DNA of 64,000 nt from Chaetoceros tenuissimus (Eukaryota > Bacillariophyta > Thalassiosirophyceae > Chaetocerotales > Chaetocerotaceae): assembly GCA_021927905.1 (NCBI GenBank), contig BLLK01000023.1, positions 496,001 through 560,000 of the forward strand. Direction: 5' to 3'. Both the position numbers and the translations under genes were made by a program. This document shows, in pieces, positions 43,472 through 53,740 of the stretch. The number at the start of each line of letters is the position of its first letter. Position 1 is the first letter of the stretch. The notes below the pieces were generated by a model. That model had not been told where the DNA came from. It ran no database searches and worked only from the letters and a program-made list of their open reading frames with translations.

Positions 43472-43610
43472 GTGGTTACCACCACTGCCATTCGTCACTT
43501 TCTCTTCTAGTGTCTATAGCTAATTTATAAGAGCATTGGCGAAAATTGATGTTTACTAGGAAACCTCAACCATGCCGCCAAGGTAAGATGCATTTGAGAA
43601 TCATCTTGCC
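43472..43610 (-). repeat. DIRS-type element, split repeat B2
   Basis: 139 bases that match B1 (43828-43966) without a difference seen by eye. This is the outer right end in element orientation. Confidence 0.85.
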
Positions 43611-43633
43611 AAGGCGGGGGTGGGTGGGAGAGG

Positions 43634-43830
43634 CTTTTTAATTTTTCTATCTTATCTACTAAGCGTGAATTAAGAAACAACTGAGAACAACCATTAGGTA
43701 GTTGTTTCCTTTCAACATTCAAGTGTTGCTGGTGATGAAGAATATCTCGTTGAGGGGTACACGTGGATGTACATTGAAGGATGATAACCTGGTGTCTAAC
43801 CCCTCTACGAGACGTTCCACATTTGCCGTG
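43634..43830 (-). repeat. DIRS-type element, split repeat A2
   Basis: 197 bases identical by eye to A1 at 49384-49580. It shares a 3-base overlap (GTG) with B1. Confidence 0.85.
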
Positions 43831-43966
43831 GTTACCACCACTGCCATTCGTCACTTTCTCTTCTAGTGTCTATAGCTAATTTATAAGAGCATTGGCGAAA
43901 ATTGATGTTTACTAGGAAACCTCAACCATGCCGCCAAGGTAAGATGCATTTGAGAATCATCTTGCC
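43828..43966 (-). repeat. DIRS-type element, split repeat B1
   Basis: 139-base copy of B2, directly beyond the recombinase ORF. Confidence 0.85.
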
Positions 43967-43994
43967 TGCCACCAAAGCCATAGACGGGTGGGGT

Positions 43995-44834
43995 TTAAAA
44001 GAGAGGGACTTCTTGGTTTGGAATTAAGGTGAAATTGCCACCAGTCAGCATGCGTTGACTGAAGTGTTGCATAAGTTGAGAATTTTGCAGATGTAGGTAT
44101 CGTAGCATTTCATCAGATCTCCAGCGTCCAAGAAGACGGATGACATCAGAATCGACATTTGCGCACAGCAGAGCATTTGCACCAGCAGCTCGCAAGCAGC
44201 GTGCGCTAACATCGGATGGAAGGAAACCAAGGGCGGGACCAAGAGCAGCAACATTTGTGCGAAGAGTGTTTGTTATATCAGATGGACAAACATGCACAAG
44301 ACGTTGTCGTTCTTGGCAAAAATATGTACACAGTGGTGTATTTGGTGCAGCGTTATGCTGTTTCAAATGAATGACTCTACGTGCCAGCGCTTTGACTGGA
44401 CAGAGGTAGAATTCTCCACTGCATGAGAGTCCAATGACTTCTCCACGAACTCCATTCTTTTGCGTAGTGAATGTTAATGAAACAAAAGTGGCTTGACGGA
44501 GTTGTGTGGGTGTAGCTGTCATTGTATTGAGTCGCTGATGGCCAATCCAAAATTGAACATCAGCAAGAAGAAAGGGATCACTATCGGTGTTGGAGTAAGA
44601 ATATTCTCCAGGACGAAGAAGAAAGAAGAAAGCAATGATTATCATGTCGGCTGTGGCATGTTGATTGAAGCTGTTGCCAGAGAAAGCAATTTGTGCAATT
44701 CGACGGATGACTGAAAGAGGAACTGGCTTCACTCTATTTGGAGGCGGGTCCTTTTTCTTGTAAGACTTGATCATCCTTGCCAAACGAAAATCAATGTTAT
44801 CATGACAATTTAGTCTTGGGTCCTGTTCACCCAA
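43995..44834 (-). CDS. DIRS-type element: tyrosine recombinase
   Basis: An ORF of 279 codons with the C-terminal catalytic fold of tyrosine recombinases of the DIRS order (Arg-containing block, LGRW-like box and the Tyr near the end). It overlaps the end of the reverse transcriptase ORF by about 25 bases. It performs integration of the element's DNA circle. Confidence 0.8.
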   Translation of the reverse strand: MGEQDPRLNCHDNIDFRLARMIKSYKKKDPPPNRVKPVPLSVIRRIAQIAFSGNSFNQHATADMIIIAFFFLLRPGEYSYSNTDSDPFLLADVQFWIGHQRLNTMTATPTQLRQATFVSLTFTTQKNGVRGEVIGLSCSGEFYLCPVKALARRVIHLKQHNAAPNTPLCTYFCQERQRLVHVCPSDITNTLRTNVAALGPALGFLPSDVSARCLRAAGANALLCANVDSDVIRLLGRWRSDEMLRYLHLQNSQLMQHFSQRMLTGGNFTLIPNQEVPLF

Positions 44835-47284
44835 TTCAAGGTACGTCTGTCCAATGCTCCGTAGGTAATCTTCAGCTGATCGAGCGCGTATTGGATTCTT
44901 GTTGGCTGCATAGAATCCGTGTCGTACTCTGTGGAGGAAGACTTGTAGGTACGGTACTTTGTCCTTGACGGTTTGGAGTAAGGGATCTTGGCCCAGGACA
45001 CTTGTGAACTCAATCCACTTTTCCCAGTGTGTGTCAGAGGCGGCGGAACGTCCAGTAGTAACTCCTTGTCGAACTTCTTGTTCCGCAAAGCCGAGATCAC
45101 GCCAGAAATCAGCTTTTGTGTCGGGTGCACAATTTTGAAGGTGTATTTCTGTTTGAATTTGGAATTAAAGTGAGTGAGAAGTTCGCAATTGGATAAATGG
45201 AATAAACGAGAAGAGTCATCAGCAAGAGGATTGGATGGTCCGGAGATGTAATCATGCCTAGGAACGTATCTATGAAAGCGCTGATGAATTCCAAAGAGTC
45301 TCAAGAGTTGATGTGTTACTGCTGCATTTGTTGCACTTCCTTTCCTTTCCCAGAAGAGAGTAGCCAGATTATCCGTCTTGCTGACCAGTGTCCTTTCTCG
45401 AACATCCAAACAATGTGCTATCACATCCAAGTGTAGTAATCCTCCAGCTAATTCTAAATCGGAATTTGTAATCTTTCCTTGAGGATTGTCTTCGGTGACC
45501 AAGTCATCAATGATGTCTTGAGGCCACTTGTATCTCCACAGTAACGGATGCAATGTGTTTTTGTTTTTCATACGACTTCCAATTGTGTGAGAAGGGAACC
45601 AAACACCGCCTGCTCCTTCACCTGACGCATCATGAAAGCCTAAAGCTGATGGTAAAAGTGGCACTAGCTCGGCAATACGAGTTGGTCTCTTTGAAATGTC
45701 TTTGAGCATCCATTGAAAATCTGCAATCGATTGATGTACACCCTTCCGCAAAGAAATTCGACTTCTCTTATCCAACGATCGCAACGCTTCTTGCATCATT
45801 CCAAACATACATCTTGCACCAGGTAGTGCTAAAGCCATAGACCGTAATTCACCAAGAAGCTTATGCCATTTCTTGACACCTATGCGTTTCTGTGTTGAGG
45901 GAATACTCGATAGAATGGCGCCAAGTCTTTCCTGACGATGCTGTGGAAGCTCAATGGTCATTGCTACTGTATTTATGATCCACCCAAGCACTAGCTTGAT
46001 TGTGCTCCAAGAGCAATCTCCCTTTCTCAACTTTTTGAGTGACACTGGTTCGCGTCTGTATTCACTGTCATAGAAGTCATTGGGACGGAACACTGTATCA
46101 ATTGCGTGTAACAATGTGTCTCGGACGTAATTTCGATTACCAGTTTGTGCAAGGGCAATGAAGTCATCAACAAATACGTCGATATACTGTAGTAATGTCA
46201 TAGGGAAGGGTAGAGACGGATCTCTAACAGTAGGAATATCAGTTTGTGATAGTGATGAATTCAGCGTGGTAGCTGAAACAAATGGGGGCTGCAGCGCAGT
46301 AGCTGTAGCAGTTGGGGGTGATATTGGGCCATCCATAGGTGCAGCATGTTTAGAAAGTGGATGAGCTGCAGAAGGACTTCCAGCTTGTAGTGAACGATTG
46401 GCTAGGTCAGCAATTGTTTCAGTGGCAGTACAGAACGCTGGAGGAGAATTCTTCCAGCCCATTGGCAATACTAGTGGAAAGGCTACAAGGTTGTTGTGTG
46501 TTGCAGAAGGGAAGGTCACTCCCAGCTTGGGTATATCGTCAATGTTGAGGCACAACCGATAAAAGCCATCGGATAAGTCTACCTTCATAAGCTGGACTGG
46601 TCCATGATTGGGATTGGAAAGCAATATTTCGCGAAGTATTCTATCCAAAGCATGACCAAATTGCATGGAATCCAAGACCAGTGGCAACGTGTCTTCATTT
46701 ATATTGTAGAAGCTATAATCGACAATCCATCTAGGTCTTCTCTCGCGTTGTGGAACAACTCCAGGTGGTGATAGGCGTAGGTTTGGCAATGACTGAACGT
46801 CTTCGAATGGCAGGATGATCCACTGCCCTTTCTGCATCATATCCACAAACTCTTCCTCCAGAAAATCAAGATACTCGAAGCAAGACCGATGACTGCCTCT
46901 TTGCAGCGCTTCATCAATACGTTCTTTGCTCCACGGCTTGGTTTTGAAACGAACTGGAACTCCTCTCTTTCTGTACTGGTTCAGTACATGACCAGCAGGA
47001 TGATTTATATTTGTAGTTGCTAAGTCGACTCTGCCTCTTTTAATCTGTATGAACTTTCTCCAACCCACTTTCCTAAACAAATCAGCATCCGATTCAATTA
47101 ACTTACCAATATCACGGTGATGTGGAAGTTTAGTGTTTTTTACACTAGTTTCCACATTCACCTTGATGCGTTTTGCATCGTTATTTGATGGGGGTTTTGT
47201 TTGAAGGGGGTTGGTTGGCGAGACCGAAGGAATAGGAATAGAAGTAAGGGTAACTGGGCTTAAATTAGGCGCTACACTATTCAA
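44810..47284 (-). CDS. DIRS-type element: reverse transcriptase and RNase H
   Basis: An ORF of 824 codons. The middle holds a reverse transcriptase domain with its acidic DD box, followed by an RNase H-like domain as is usual for DIRS elements. The N-terminal 150 residues are basic and may belong to the gag end. The ORF is open throughout. Confidence 0.8.
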   Translation of the reverse strand: MNSVAPNLSPVTLTSIPIPSVSPTNPLQTKPPSNNDAKRIKVNVETSVKNTKLPHHRDIGKLIESDADLFRKVGWRKFIQIKRGRVDLATTNINHPAGHVLNQYRKRGVPVRFKTKPWSKERIDEALQRGSHRSCFEYLDFLEEEFVDMMQKGQWIILPFEDVQSLPNLRLSPPGVVPQRERRPRWIVDYSFYNINEDTLPLVLDSMQFGHALDRILREILLSNPNHGPVQLMKVDLSDGFYRLCLNIDDIPKLGVTFPSATHNNLVAFPLVLPMGWKNSPPAFCTATETIADLANRSLQAGSPSAAHPLSKHAAPMDGPISPPTATATALQPPFVSATTLNSSLSQTDIPTVRDPSLPFPMTLLQYIDVFVDDFIALAQTGNRNYVRDTLLHAIDTVFRPNDFYDSEYRREPVSLKKLRKGDCSWSTIKLVLGWIINTVAMTIELPQHRQERLGAILSSIPSTQKRIGVKKWHKLLGELRSMALALPGARCMFGMMQEALRSLDKRSRISLRKGVHQSIADFQWMLKDISKRPTRIAELVPLLPSALGFHDASGEGAGGVWFPSHTIGSRMKNKNTLHPLLWRYKWPQDIIDDLVTEDNPQGKITNSDLELAGGLLHLDVIAHCLDVRERTLVSKTDNLATLFWERKGSATNAAVTHQLLRLFGIHQRFHRYVPRHDYISGPSNPLADDSSRLFHLSNCELLTHFNSKFKQKYTFKIVHPTQKLISGVISALRNKKFDKELLLDVPPPLTHTGKSGLSSQVSWAKIPYSKPSRTKYRTYKSSSTEYDTDSMQPTRIQYALDQLKITYGALDRRTLNWVNRTQD

Positions 47285-47302
47285 TTCCTTCCAGCCAAGT
47301 TT

Positions 47303-49345
47303 TCACTGGTGAGGCCAGTGCTCCGAGCACAACTGCACCATCGGTGCATATTGGCTGGCAGAATAAGGGACATGATCATAAGAAGAGTTGCAACCTTCAT
47401 TGCAGGTACCCTTCACATGGTAAGCAAGGCACATCGTCTTGTTGGAGTCTACACGGGATTTGGGCAACTCTAATCCTGCTGCTAACCATCTAGATCTTAC
47501 ATCTCTAGCTCGCATGGATCTATCCTCTCTGTATTGGTTGAATAGGTCGGCATTGAAGGTAGGATTTGTGATAGTACGGTTTCCTCCAGGTGTGGCTCTG
47601 CTATCACTGTCATAACGTCCTTGCAATCCTCCAGTAGTAAGTGAAGGTGATGGATTTACATTGGTTAATCCCAACTGCTCCAGAAAATGAGATCCCATGA
47701 CTGGCTCCCATTGCTGATGCAGACGAATGGATTGGAAAACTCCATGTGTATTCAGAGTGGGAAGATCTGCAGGCTGAACATTTGGGTAAGAAGCCATATC
47801 GAACCAATAATCTATCTCCGTCTGCAGTTTGAACTGAAGCCGAGGCCAAAAGAGGAGTCTGCCATTCAATTCACAACCCGCTTGATACATCTGAAGCTCT
47901 ACCTGCTTCTGGTTTAACATACGATAATAAGTAGCAAGATTGGTTGTTACCGGATGTGCACCTCCCCAGAGGCACTGATGATAGATGAGATATTTCTGAA
48001 TCAGGTGCAAATAGCTGACAGTATCCGTGGAGGCCTTGATGTCCAAACCTGAGATGAGCTGAAGGTCCGCAGCCGAAGGTGCTGCTCCACCCGAGTGTAA
48101 CGTTTCGTACAAAGTAGCTTGCTGTACTACGCTGGAATTGCTGGTATCAAGAAGGAAGGAATTAAAATATTCCTTAAAGTCACCTGCAGCGGAGGCTGAG
48201 TGGAATTGCAGATTCAAGATTTTCTCCAAGATCCCTGGAGTGGTATCAACTTTCACATAGGTGAGATGCAACTGCTGTTTGGCGAGTTCCAAGTGCTGGC
48301 TGAGGATTCTGATCCGATCCCCCTTTTTAGACCTAGCCAACTGGTTCCAAACAGGTTGCAATAAGTTTCCATTTTGGACTTGTGCATAAGTAAGAAGTTT
48401 GTCATACGACGCTGGATACTCCGACTGGAAAGTCTTGTTCCTTGCCCTATTTCTTTCCTGTTGACTCTCGATTCTTCCCAAATGTACTTCTTGTGTCAAG
48501 GCATGAATGCCTTGGCTCACTAGCGTAGCTTGTGCGTGTCCAACCGCGTTGTTAAAATGGGGAAAATCCTCATACAGAAGTCTTCTACGATGTGCAATCA
48601 AATCCGGATCCAAGGCTACTACAGTAGGTAGATCTTCAGAGTCTAGAGCCAGATGTGATAAATCATTAGGTGTAGGACGACTCATGCATGCTCTCAGATA
48701 ATTAATCAGTGGTTCACATTGCTGTTCCAATTGATCAGTGACGATGGCTCCTCTCAGAGTAGTCCAGAGTTCCTTAGGTGTGTGTGGACGATCTATTACC
48801 AATGGTACATATGCATGTGGCACTAAGCAGCAATACCTTGTACGGATAAGCTCAACATTAGGGTCATTGGCTTGAAATGGGCCGAAAAGTTCGTCATCGG
48901 GATCCGCCGCGATCAAGTTGTCCAGTTGAGCCGCAGTTGGCACCAACATGTTATTGGACTGATGATACATGGAACGAGGCCAAATCGCTAATGAGAACTG
49001 TTGCTCCATCAAATCTCCAATTTGAATAAAAATTTCACCGTCATGAGGAGTAGCTCTAATGGGAGAAGCAGTGTAGGTTGCTGGGTTGATGTAGGCATGA
49101 ATCTTCTCTGAATCTTCATGGTATACTATGAAGCAGTATGTCACGGCTGGTTGGCCTTGTCTACCAGATAACGCAGTTTCTTCTACTTGGACAGGTGTAA
49201 AGTTATTGAAGTCAGTGTACGGAGCAAGTAGGGTCTGAACATGTCCATCCATAGTGTTGTTCGTAGCATCGCTGAAAAGGTCGAAGTAAGTTGTTGTTGG
49301 CGCAGCGGGCGCTGCCGGAATGGCTCCTTGTCCAGCATGAGCCAT
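47303..49345 (-). CDS. DIRS-type element: gag-like ORF1
   Basis: An ORF of 680 codons at the 5' end of the element, without enzyme motifs. A short Cys/His cluster near the C-terminus suits the nucleic-acid-binding end of a gag-like protein. The position and length fit ORF1 of DIRS-order elements. Confidence 0.7.
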   Translation of the reverse strand: MAHAGQGAIPAAPAAPTTTYFDLFSDATNNTMDGHVQTLLAPYTDFNNFTPVQVEETALSGRQGQPAVTYCFIVYHEDSEKIHAYINPATYTASPIRATPHDGEIFIQIGDLMEQQFSLAIWPRSMYHQSNNMLVPTAAQLDNLIAADPDDELFGPFQANDPNVELIRTRYCCLVPHAYVPLVIDRPHTPKELWTTLRGAIVTDQLEQQCEPLINYLRACMSRPTPNDLSHLALDSEDLPTVVALDPDLIAHRRRLLYEDFPHFNNAVGHAQATLVSQGIHALTQEVHLGRIESQQERNRARNKTFQSEYPASYDKLLTYAQVQNGNLLQPVWNQLARSKKGDRIRILSQHLELAKQQLHLTYVKVDTTPGILEKILNLQFHSASAAGDFKEYFNSFLLDTSNSSVVQQATLYETLHSGGAAPSAADLQLISGLDIKASTDTVSYLHLIQKYLIYHQCLWGGAHPVTTNLATYYRMLNQKQVELQMYQAGCELNGRLLFWPRLQFKLQTEIDYWFDMASYPNVQPADLPTLNTHGVFQSIRLHQQWEPVMGSHFLEQLGLTNVNPSPSLTTGGLQGRYDSDSRATPGGNRTITNPTFNADLFNQYREDRSMRARDVRSRWLAAGLELPKSRVDSNKTMCLAYHVKGTCNEGCNSSYDHVPYSASQYAPMVQLCSEHWPHQ

Positions 49346-49383
49346 GGTAGAAGTGTGAGCTGCGGTGATGAACAGGTATTCAC

Positions 49384-49580
49384 CTTTTTAATTTTTCTAT
49401 CTTATCTACTAAGCGTGAATTAAGAAACAACTGAGAACAACCATTAGGTAGTTGTTTCCTTTCAACATTCAAGTGTTGCTGGTGATGAAGAATATCTCGT
49501 TGAGGGGTACACGTGGATGTACATTGAAGGATGATAACCTGGTGTCTAACCCCTCTACGAGACGTTCCACATTTGCCGTG
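49384..49580 (-). repeat. DIRS-type element, split repeat A1
   Basis: A 197-base terminal repeat at the 5' end of the element, matching A2. It adjoins host DNA at 49581. Confidence 0.85.
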
Positions 49581-49867
49581 ATGTGTAGAAGTGTGTTCGG
49601 AAGATGTCAGCTGATAAAATATCCGTTAGAAGAATCGTTTTCTTTCAAGAGTCATTGTGCTATTTTAGACGATTATTGTCGCAATTTACTTGTCGTAGTA
49701 TTTCTATGCTCATATTTTTCTACATATTCCACGCGTTATTTGAAGAATGGAACTGATCCATTCATAGCATCGATATACCAAGCTAAATTTTTTGTGATGT
49801 ATGGACCTACAGCGTTCTTGTGAAAATCATATTTAGCTTAGATATTGTAAGAAGAGCGAATGTATTG

Positions 49868-50635
49868 TTATGTACTTTTTTCATTTTTGTTGAGGTCGAC
49901 TTCCTGGCTCTCGGGAACAAATATACTCCTACAAAGCGGGCAATCACCATGATCGGTCATTAACCAAGATATTATGCACTCAGTATGGAACACTGATTGA
50001 CAACATGACTCGTTCTTCGAATTGGCTACTTCCTCACTATCTTGGAATTGTTCATGACAAATTGGGCAAATATCTTTTTCTCCCTCGTGACTTGCTTCCT
50101 CGAAATAGTATACATCCAAAGTATTCTCTTCTTTCTTACTATCGCCGATGGATGTTTTTGAACAGGAGTCGTCTTCATCTTTTTCGATTTCAATTATTTT
50201 GAAAATAGCTTGTCCATTTCGTACACTATAGACTTGTTTTTGCGCTTCTTCATCATCGATGCTTTCTGATACACTGTCAGTGTACATCTGTTTGTAGAAG
50301 CAACAATAAAAGCATATGATAGAAATAGAAATAAGAACGGTTGTTCGGGAATGAAAGATCTGAACAAAGGTAGAACATGAACTTACTTTGATGTTCATAT
50401 GCGATTTTAGAAATACGCGTCTATTTTCGTCTTTGGTTGCAGCTTCTTCTTCTTCCATTTCCTCGGTCCTTTTCGTGAATACATACATAGCAAATATTAC
50501 AAATAAAATTATTGCACATGCTGCAAAAAGTAGTCCTAAATGATCTTCTACTTTTGATTTTTGAGATGTCTTTGTTGAGAATGGACCGTTCTGTAGAGTA
50601 GAAGGATTAATTGGTATGCCTCCTTTGCTCGCCAT
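49868..50635 (-). CDS. Single-span RING protein B, probably 2 exons
   Basis: The frame is open over 255 codons. Comparison with protein A indicates an in-frame intron, 50386-50288 (GTAAGTTC..ACAG, 99 nt, no stop), leaving exons 50635-50387 and 50287-49868 and 222 aa. Layout: short lumenal start, one span (LFAACAIILFVIFAMYVF), charged helix ending NRRVFLKSHMNIK, then MYTDSVSESIDDEEAQ, an acidic linker, and the finger CPICHEQFQ..CCQSVFHTECIISWL..CPLC. Retention of the intron would add a second hydrophobic stretch (ISIICFYCCFY), so alternative forms are possible. A probable membrane E3 ligase. The shared promoter element sits 177 bases upstream. Confidence 0.75.
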   Translation of the reverse strand: MASKGGIPINPSTLQNGPFSTKTSQKSKVEDHLGLLFAACAIILFVIFAMYVFTKRTEEMEEEEAATKDENRRVFLKSHMNIKVSSCSTFVQIFHSRTTVLISISIICFYCCFYKQMYTDSVSESIDDEEAQKQVYSVRNGQAIFKIIEIEKDEDDSCSKTSIGDSKKEENTLDVYYFEEASHEGEKDICPICHEQFQDSEEVANSKNESCCQSVFHTECIISWLMTDHGDCPLCRSIFVPESQEVDLNKNEKST

Positions 50636-50903
50636 GTTATATATTGTACCAAATTTATTGAATTTTACTCTTATCTTCCTGAACAGTGAAACTTATATTC
50701 ATTGAGTTGTATTGTACAAGCATATGGAGGTTCAGATCTCAAGATTCCTTACGAGTAGATCAACTCACTCTGATGTTTGGGTTCTCAAATAAATGAGATT
50801 TGATTCTAATGCGACAAATGACCCATCACAACATCAAAGTCCATTTTGATACGTTTCAAATTTATATTTACTTTACACAAATGCATAATTTCTCTTGTTC
50901 AAG
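50636..50903. other. Promoter region of RING protein B
   Basis: 268 bases holding the shared element at 50812-50831. No gene seen. Confidence 0.4.
50812..50831 (-). promoter_or_regulatory. Shared promoter element, copy 3
   Basis: GCGACAAATGACCCATCACA on the plus strand, 177 bases before the ATG at 50635. GGTTCTCAAAT lies about 25 bases to its left, as in copy 2, although the downstream gene is from a different family. Confidence 0.6.
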
Positions 50904-51684
50904 CTACTGCTTGCTACTTATTTGAGTTTCTCTTTGATTACTAGGAATAAATAGACTCCTGCAAAGGGGGCACTCATTATGATCAGTCATCAACCAAGAA
51001 ATGATACATTCACCATGGAACTTTGAATGACAACAAACTTCATTTTTTGACCAAGCTATAACTTCTCCTTCCTGAAATATTTCATGGCAAATAGGACAGA
51101 TGTCCTCTTCCTCACAAACATGTTTTGAGTACTGGAAACTTTCACCTATTTCCAATTTTCCATCTGTCGTGCGATCAGTACTGGATAGTTTCGAGCAGTA
51201 GTCTTTTTCATCTTGTCGTGATCTTTTCTAAGTCCTTCGATCATGCTGCTGTGCTTCTTCATCATCAATACATGGAGAAAGAACTTTATGTACCTGTTTA
51301 AAGCTATAAGAAACATGCCAGGGAGATAAGAAGATCAAAGATGTAAGGACTTACTTTTACATTAATATGATCCTTAAGAAACTGACGTCTGTTTTCTTCG
51401 TTCCTACTAGCTTCTTGTGCCCTCTCTTTTTCCTCTTGATGTTCTATTCTTTCCCCCCAAAGGTATAGAAGAATGATAACAAAGAGTAAACATGGTCCCA
51501 AGATTGGCCCGAGATTAAGCGCATTTGATTCTTGAGATGTATCTGATGAGAGTGTTGCATTCGGATCAACAAAAGTTTTGTTTGTCGATAAAGTCATGCT
51601 TCCATTCTTCAAATTGCTCAAAGGATTTTCTATTCGAATAGGCAAAGTCTCGTTGACTTGTGGATTTAATATTTCCCAATTCAT
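50904..51684 (-). pseudogene. Single-span RING protein C, with an in-frame stop
   Basis: Third paralogue. Exon 1 starts at the ATG MNWEILNPQVNETLPI (51684). It runs through a span (LGPILGPCLLFVIILLYLW) and the helix EEKERAQEASRNEENRRQFL to HINVK with a GTAAGT donor near 51354. Exon 2 begins after CAG near 51293 (VHKVLSPCIDDEEAQ) and meets TAG at 51228-51230. Beyond it the same frame continues cleanly through DRTTDGKLEIGESF to the finger CPICHEIFQ..CCHSKFHGECIISWL..CPLC and a stop at 50904. One nonsense codon thus separates the membrane part from the RING. Either recently dead, or the TAG lies in an unrecognised second intron. Confidence 0.65.
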
Positions 51685-51720
51685 TATCTTGGCCCTGGTA
51701 TTTGCATGATATTCTTGCAA

Positions 51721-52089
51721 TTGAAATATTCACTTTGATCAAATTCGATTCGTAATGATGCCCCTCTCCGTGGAAATTTGAATGAGAACACTGTGATAGT
51801 TCATTTCAAATTGATCGTAAAAATTGATGCGGCGGTTATTTAGATGTTGAATGTCATCGCCATAGAAATATATGGCTGAATACAGTTTTCGCAAAGTAGA
51901 ATCCAGCTCTATGTAGAATCATATATCTACAATCATATATCTACTGCTTGATTTGAGCAACAAGATTTTATCTTACTAAAATACACAATACTTCCTCTTT
52001 TACCCGACACATTGCCTGGATTTCCTTTGCTCCTTGCCATTATCCTTATGATTTTTCCATTCTCTCAAGAGAAACACTCGCCCATTATC
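51721..52089. other. Intergenic
   Basis: Promoter side of RING protein C and 3' side of the DCN1-like gene. A short direct repeat (ATCATATATCTAC twice, 51916-51946) is visible. No gene seen. Confidence 0.4.
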
Positions 52090-53267
52090 TTACTCCTTCA
52101 TACTAGTTGCAAAATCAACATAGTCGTCAATCATGACAGGCCAAGCACTCGTCTCCTCGTCGTATTGACTCAAGTCTGGACATTCAATACTAAAATCTAA
52201 AAAGCTCATCCATTGATCCAAGGTAATTCTGCTATAAGAAGTTTCTTTTGTAGTAGTTAGAAATTCCTTGAATGAATCAATACGATCTTGTGGAAGACGT
52301 TCCGGTACAGTCATGTCTATCAATGCCATGGCGAGGTCTTTGTCCAATGTTTTGTGTGTTCCCTCTAGATTGAATTTGAAGCAAAACTGATTTGGAAAAA
52401 TAAATGTAAGGTATAAGCATCACGATAGGCATAAATCATAAATCGTAGCACCACTATTGAAAAAGTTTTTCCATTCTTCTCCTTTGAACAAAAGCGCCAT
52501 TGCATACGGACTCACCTTGAAAAAATCTCGAAATTCAGATCGTTCCATAAAGCCCAACTCCAAACTCGGTAACAAAGCCTTCATTTTATCTATACTATCA
52601 ACTCTGAGAGCCTTGCATCCCTTGATCCATTCATCTTTACTAATTTGTGCAGGTTTTGACAATGGACCCATTTTATGCAATAGAACCAAGATGCGTACGT
52701 CAGTCATGGGATCAATTTCCAAATGTTCACAGAGAGTACAGATTCCTTCCATGTTTGCAATTAGCGGGTCGTCCTTATCTGCAATTTCTTCAAACATTGT
52801 CGTTACGGCTTCTTCGTCAATCTACCATTTTGAAAAAGGCAGAGGTGAGTTAGGAGGGAGAAGAAAAAATGCAACAATGAAACTGAGATGCTAAAGAATA
52901 AATTTTGAAAAAGTAAAGAAGCGACGGAGGAAAGTAGCAGCGGAACTAGATGAGCAGTACCCCATTACTATTACTGATACCGTAGTAATGCTCCTTTTCA
53001 AAAATAGAACATGGCATCTATTCATTCTAGTTTGAAGTCTCTTGGCAGTCCCTTGTTCACCTCAACGTCGGTCAAAAAAAAGGGACTTACAGAACTTCCA
53101 CTGGAATACTTTCCCCATTTCTTTCTTCCCGACATGTCTACGTTATTGACTCTTCGTTTGCTGCTGTTTTGACCCGATCGACTGCTGAGCTTTCTCTTAT
53201 TGCTCATACTAGAGAGAGGTGATTGATAATGCATTGAACTACTTTTCATCTTCTTGCGTCTGTTCAT
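52090..53267 (-). CDS. DCN1-like NEDD8 E3 (DCUN1D family), 3 exons
   Basis: Promotes transfer of NEDD8 from UBC12 to cullins, thereby switching on cullin-RING ubiquitin ligases. Exons 53267-53091, 52821-52516 and 52386-52090 join in phase 0 to 259 aa. The N-terminus is basic and Ser-rich (MNRRKKMKSSS), perhaps nuclear. Then comes the potentiating-neddylation domain: MFEEIADKDDP, then MKALLPSLELGF, FRDFFKFCFKFN, KTLDKDLAMALIDM and the conserved end DLSQYDEETSAWPVMIDDYV. The final WPVxIDDFV-type block contacts the cullin. All joins keep GT..AG and no frame break remains. The family call is strong. Confidence 0.88.
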
Positions 53268-53740
53268 GTTCAGTGTTTTGTTGTTGTTTTCTATCTTCTT
53301 CTTCACTTATCTCCAGTACTTGGCTAGTCTAATTGAAACTTTGGCTATCTACCTTAATTTCAATGTTGATTGAAATATTTCTACATTCTCATATGTGAAA
53401 ATAGTAAATTCAAATGTGTCTGCGCAAAGCAATATTTCAAATTATAATATAATTATCGTTTTGTAATTGCAAGTTGTGGTCATGATACTTGATATACTTT
53501 ATCATTTACAAAACTTAAACTGAAAGAAAGAAGAAAGAGGTAGCAGGAAAACGACTCCTTGTGAACCGTTTTGCTAACCGTCATGATCTTGTTGGAAGTT
53601 ACGAAAAGAATAATAAGATGAATATTACAAGAGAAATCAAAAGCCATGAATAAAACTTTTTGTTTATATTAAAAATCTACTTATATAATATTTTTTTGTA
53701 TTTTTTGTAATAAGTAAAAGAAATGGATAAGTCAGTATAA
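53268..53740. other. Intergenic
   Basis: AT-rich DNA upstream of the DCN1-like gene and downstream of the Cys-rich gene. A possible imperfect hairpin (GGTTAGCAAAACG with CGTTTTCCTGCTACC on the minus strand, about 53550-53590) is the only structure seen. Confidence 0.35.

Larger units (their letters stand above)
43472..49580 (-). mobile_element. DIRS-type (Ngaro/PAT-like) retroelement, looks whole
   Basis: About 6.1 kb on the minus strand with three long ORFs: gag-like, reverse transcriptase/RNase H, and tyrosine recombinase. Split direct repeats in the order A1 - ORFs - B1 - A2 - B2 are the layout known for PAT/Ngaro members of the DIRS order. It lies between two RING paralogues, with no obvious target duplication, as expected for recombinase integration. 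The repeat pairs look identical by eye, so the insertion should be very young. It looks whole. Confidence 0.85.

Noticed and set aside
52340-52386. Apparent frame break in the DCN1-like gene at the third exon
   Set aside because: Careful reading of the CACACAAAAC stretch keeps the frame (GTHKTLDKD); the gene is intact.
53550-53595. Hairpin containing ATGA downstream of the TGA-interrupted knottin gene as a SECIS element
   Set aside because: The stem is imperfect and the matching 3' GA of the quartet is missing; not enough to claim selenocysteine.
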